The notes under the pieces were generated by a model. That model saw only the letters and a list, made by a program, of their open reading frames with translations. It had not been told where the DNA came from and made no database searches. Positions 5,571 through 7,336 of a stretch of 7,336 bases of DNA are shown one piece after another. The stretch is from positions 1 through 7,336 of the forward strand of contig JAGACP010000177.1 of assembly GCA_017614055.1 (NCBI GenBank), in the 5' to 3' direction. Position 1 is the first letter of the stretch, and each line of letters opens with the position of its first letter. Made by a program: the position numbers and the translations under genes. Origin of the DNA: Erysipelotrichaceae bacterium (GTDB lineage Bacteria > Bacillota_I > Bacilli_A > Erysipelotrichales > Erysipelotrichaceae).

Positions 5571-6938
5571 TTATACGAGACCCTGTTCCATCATTGCAGC
5601 AGCGACCTTTTCAAAACCAGCGATGTTACCACCCTGGACGAGCAGGTTCTTGTTGCCATAGTACTTCTCAGCAGCAGCAGCACTGTTCTTGTAAATGTTG
5701 ATCATGATCTGGTGCAGCTGATCATATACATCCTGATGCTGGTATACAGTGTGACCAGCGTTCTGTCCCATTTCGATGCAGGAGCAGGCAACGCCGCCGG
5801 CGTTTGCAGCCTTAGCGGAACCTACTGCTGTTTCGTTCTCAATGAGATACTCGAGCGCATCGTTCGTTGTAGGCATGTTAGCTCCTTCGCAGTAGAACTT
5901 GCATCCGCCTTCTACGATCTGCTTCGCGTGTTCCATGTGAACGTCGTTCTGCATAGCGCAAGGGATGAACATGTCAACCTTGATGCCCTCATCCTGCTGT
6001 ACGCCCCAAGGCTTCTTTCCAGGATAGAACTTAGCACCAGGGAACTTCTCTGCGTAAGGTGCGCAGATGTTCTTGCCTGATGATCTCAGGTCGAGCAGGT
6101 AAGCAACCTTTTCGTCAGTGGTCAGACCATCCGGGTCATAGATGTATCCGTCCGGACCTGAAATCGTAACGCACTTAGCGCCCAGATCCTTCAGCTTCCA
6201 GGCAGCGCCCCAAGCTACGTTACCGAAACCGGAGATACCAACAACCTTATCCTTGAAGTCTTCGCCGTTTGCCTTCAGCATTTCTTCTGCGTACCATACG
6301 ATACCGAATCCGGTTGCTTCAGCTCTTCCGAGAAGTCCGCCGTATGAGAGGCCCTTACCAGTAAGAGTTCCTTCATATCTGTCGACGATTCTCTTGTACT
6401 GTCCGAACAGATAACCGATCTCTCTTCCGCCTACGCCGAGGTCTCCGGCTGGAACGTCAGTGTTAGGACCGATGTGTCTGTACAGCTCAGTCATGAACGC
6501 CTGGCAGAATCTCATTACTTCAGCGTCGCTCTTTCCGTTAGGATCGAAGTCTGAACCGCCCTTGCCGCCGCCGATTGGCAGACCGGTCAGGGAGTTCTTG
6601 AAGATCTGCTCGAAGCCCAGGAACTTGATGATTCCAGGATATACGTTCGGAGCAAATCTCAGGCCGCCTTTGTAAGGTCCGATAGCGCTGTTGAACTGAT
6701 ATCTGTAGCCCTTGTTGACCTGTACCTTTCCAGCATCGTCAACCCATACTACTCTGAAGGTTACGCCTCTTTCAGGCTCTACCAGTCTCTCGAGGAGAGC
6801 TGCTTCTTCATACTCTGGGTGCTGTTCAACAACTGGAATCAGTGAAGTCAGTACTTCTTCTACAGTCTGATGAAATTCAACTTCGCCAGGGTTGTTAGCC
6901 TTGCACTGCTCAATGACTCTTTCTACATAGTTTGACAT
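5571..6938 (-). CDS. gdhA: glutamate dehydrogenase, clostridial hexameric type, probably NAD-specific
   Basis: This 455-residue enzyme interconverts glutamate with 2-oxoglutarate and ammonia; its length fits hexameric GDHs of about 450 residues. Catalytic-domain residues match the Clostridium symbiosum enzyme almost number for number: Lys90 in GPYKGGLRF, Lys114 in FKNSL, Lys126 in GGGKGGSD, and Asp166 in VPAGDLGVGGRE. The nucleotide-binding loop is GFGNVA (237-242). Phe238, Pro262 and Asp263 (ISGPDGYIYDP) are the residue types tied to NAD rather than NADP use in the C. symbiosum enzyme, so a catabolic, glutamate-oxidising role is inferred. The ATG at 6938 has AAGGAG 9 nt upstream. The gene stands alone between a good promoter (7006-7034) and a strong terminator (5501-5532). 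Palindromes around the promoter suggest regulated expression. The family assignment is secure; the coenzyme preference is inference. Confidence 0.97.
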   Translation of the reverse strand: MSNYVERVIEQCKANNPGEVEFHQTVEEVLTSLIPVVEQHPEYEEAALLERLVEPERGVTFRVVWVDDAGKVQVNKGYRYQFNSAIGPYKGGLRFAPNVYPGIIKFLGFEQIFKNSLTGLPIGGGKGGSDFDPNGKSDAEVMRFCQAFMTELYRHIGPNTDVPAGDLGVGGREIGYLFGQYKRIVDRYEGTLTGKGLSYGGLLGRAEATGFGIVWYAEEMLKANGEDFKDKVVGISGFGNVAWGAAWKLKDLGAKCVTISGPDGYIYDPDGLTTDEKVAYLLDLRSSGKNICAPYAEKFPGAKFYPGKKPWGVQQDEGIKVDMFIPCAMQNDVHMEHAKQIVEGGCKFYCEGANMPTTNDALEYLIENETAVGSAKAANAGGVACSCIEMGQNAGHTVYQHQDVYDQLHQIMINIYKNSAAAAEKYYGNKNLLVQGGNIAGFEKVAAAMMEQGLV

Positions 6939-6994
6939 TTTCCGTTTCTCCTTTTTTAATAAATCGATTTAATTAATAAAGTATTTTAATGTCC

Positions 6995-7004
6995 TTTGCG
7001 CAAA
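6995..7004. promoter_or_regulatory. perfect palindrome TTTGCGCAAA at the gdhA transcription start
   Basis: A perfect 10-bp palindrome one base beyond the -10 box (7006-7011), covering the predicted start near 6999. A repressor bound here would block initiation. Confidence 0.4.
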
Positions 7005-7005
7005 T

Positions 7006-7034
7006 ATGATAACACTTTGTTAAATTTCAGTCAA
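7006..7034 (-). promoter_or_regulatory. sigma-70-type promoter of gdhA
   Basis: On the minus strand TTGACT (7029-7034) and TATCAT (7006-7011) are separated by exactly 17 bp, each matching 5/6 of the consensus, and TGT before the -10 adds an extended -10. Transcription would begin near 6999, leaving a leader of about 60 nt that is AT-rich and shows no riboswitch-like structure. Confidence 0.8.
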
Positions 7035-7052
7035 CGCAATAAATGTGCGTTG
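7032..7052. promoter_or_regulatory. inverted repeat CAACGCA-N7-TGCGTTG overlapping the gdhA -35
   Basis: Two perfect 7-bp arms (7032-7038 and 7046-7052) separated by 7 bp, giving 14-bp centre-to-centre spacing. One arm shares three bases with the gdhA -35 element. The geometry suits a dimeric DNA-binding regulator. Confidence 0.5.
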
Positions 7053-7073
7053 TTTGCTGTATTGGAGTGATAA

Positions 7074-7091
7074 TTATGCGTATATGCATAA
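7074..7091. promoter_or_regulatory. 18-bp near-palindrome TTATGCGTATATGCATAA between the divergent promoters
   Basis: The arms TTATGC and GCATAA are perfect over 6 bp, and only one pair mismatches across all 18 bp. On the minus strand it contains TTATGCATA, the core of the palindrome at 5465-5482. It lies about 75-92 bp before the gdhA start and about 47 bp before the -35 of the plus-strand gene, so it could serve either. Confidence 0.45.
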
Positions 7092-7137
7092 GCAAAAGCA
7101 GCCTTGACCCCATTGAAAAAACCTTGCTGATTTTTCT

Positions 7138-7165
7138 TTGATTTTAAGGCTGGTTTTGTTATACT
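7138..7165 (+). promoter_or_regulatory. promoter of the plus-strand gene at 7210
   Basis: TTGATT (7138-7143) and TATACT (7160-7165) are separated by 16 bp, matching 4/6 and 5/6 of the consensus. Transcription would begin near 7172, leaving a leader of about 38 nt that ends in AAAGGAGG. Confidence 0.6.
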
Positions 7166-7209
7166 TGAATAAGTATGGGAACACTATAAAAGAAAGGAGG
7201 TATCGTATC

Positions 7210-7336
7210 ATGACTGAAGAAAAGATCATCATGGAAACTGCTGACGAAGCAGATCAGGTCGTCATGGACATGGAGACGAAGAACCAGCAGTTCGAAGAAG
7301 ATACTGAGAAAGTCCTTGAGCTTCTTCAGAACGGGG
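7210..7336 (+). CDS. start of a plus-strand gene, possibly MgtE-type magnesium transporter (partial)
   Basis: Only 42 codons are present before the right edge. The ATG at 7210 has AAAGGAGG 9 nt upstream and a promoter at 7138-7165, so the gene is real. The visible N-terminus is acidic and hydrophilic (METADEADQVVMDMETKNQQ) and ends in KVLELLQNG. An acidic lead followed by a V/I-L-E-L-L repeat-like helix resembles the start of the cytosolic MgtE N domain, which would act in Mg2+ uptake at the membrane. The match is a few residues only and the name is tentative. It is transcribed divergently from gdhA across a 271-bp shared regulatory region. Confidence 0.7.
   Translation, partial: MTEEKIIMETADEADQVVMDMETKNQQFEEDTEKVLELLQNG

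Noticed and set aside
5514..6080. A 188-codon plus-strand open frame
   Set aside because: It is antisense to gdhA, starts inside the gdhA terminator stem, and has no ribosome binding site.
7099..7152. CAGCCTT...AAGGCTG inverted repeat upstream of the plus-strand gene, considered as a riboswitch or attenuator
   Set aside because: The arms are 40 nt apart and lie upstream of the predicted start near 7172, so they would not be in the transcript. The remaining leader of about 38 nt is too short for a magnesium riboswitch.

Overview
The window looks like a chromosomal segment of an anaerobic, amino-acid-fermenting Firmicute of the Clostridia/Eubacteriales kind. The evidence is a split (two-subunit) transketolase, a clostridial-type hexameric glutamate dehydrogenase with NAD-type coenzyme residues, strong AAGGAGG-like ribosome binding sites, and moderately GC-rich genes separated by AT-rich promoter regions. 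This placement rests on gene style only; a genus cannot be named from the sequence. No rRNA, tRNA, insertion sequence, CRISPR array or phage gene was seen.

Layout, from high to low coordinates, because almost everything is on the minus strand. At 7210 a plus-strand gene begins and runs off the right edge (42 codons, perhaps an MgtE-type magnesium transporter). It is divergent from gdhA (5571-6938), a monocistronic glutamate dehydrogenase with its own good promoter and a strong intrinsic terminator at 5501-5532. Next is a translationally coupled pair: a 60-residue single-span membrane protein (5167-5349) and a 529-residue sodium:solute symporter (3581-5170). A three-gene cluster follows: an unknown 163-residue protein (3013-3504), an unknown 115-residue protein (2634-2981) and the NAD(P)H-hydrate dehydratase nnrD (1793-2653). 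Last comes the transketolase pair, N-terminal subunit (815-1642) and C-terminal subunit (1-780, cut by the left edge).

How they may work together: the symporter could import a substrate, possibly an amino acid, that feeds glutamate oxidation by GDH to 2-oxoglutarate and ammonia. Near-identical TTATGCATA-centred palindromes lie upstream of both promoters and hint at a shared regulator. NnrD repairs hydrated NADH/NADPH, and transketolase supplies pentoses and erythrose 4-phosphate.

No exotic system such as a defence island or biosynthetic cluster is present. The most interesting material is regulatory. Two boundaries have the same compact design, a hairpin followed exactly 7 nt later by a -10 box. 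One of these promoters appears to start transcription on the A of an ATG, which would give a leaderless mRNA. The gdhA promoter carries several stacked palindromes. The two small proteins next to nnrD remain unrecognised.
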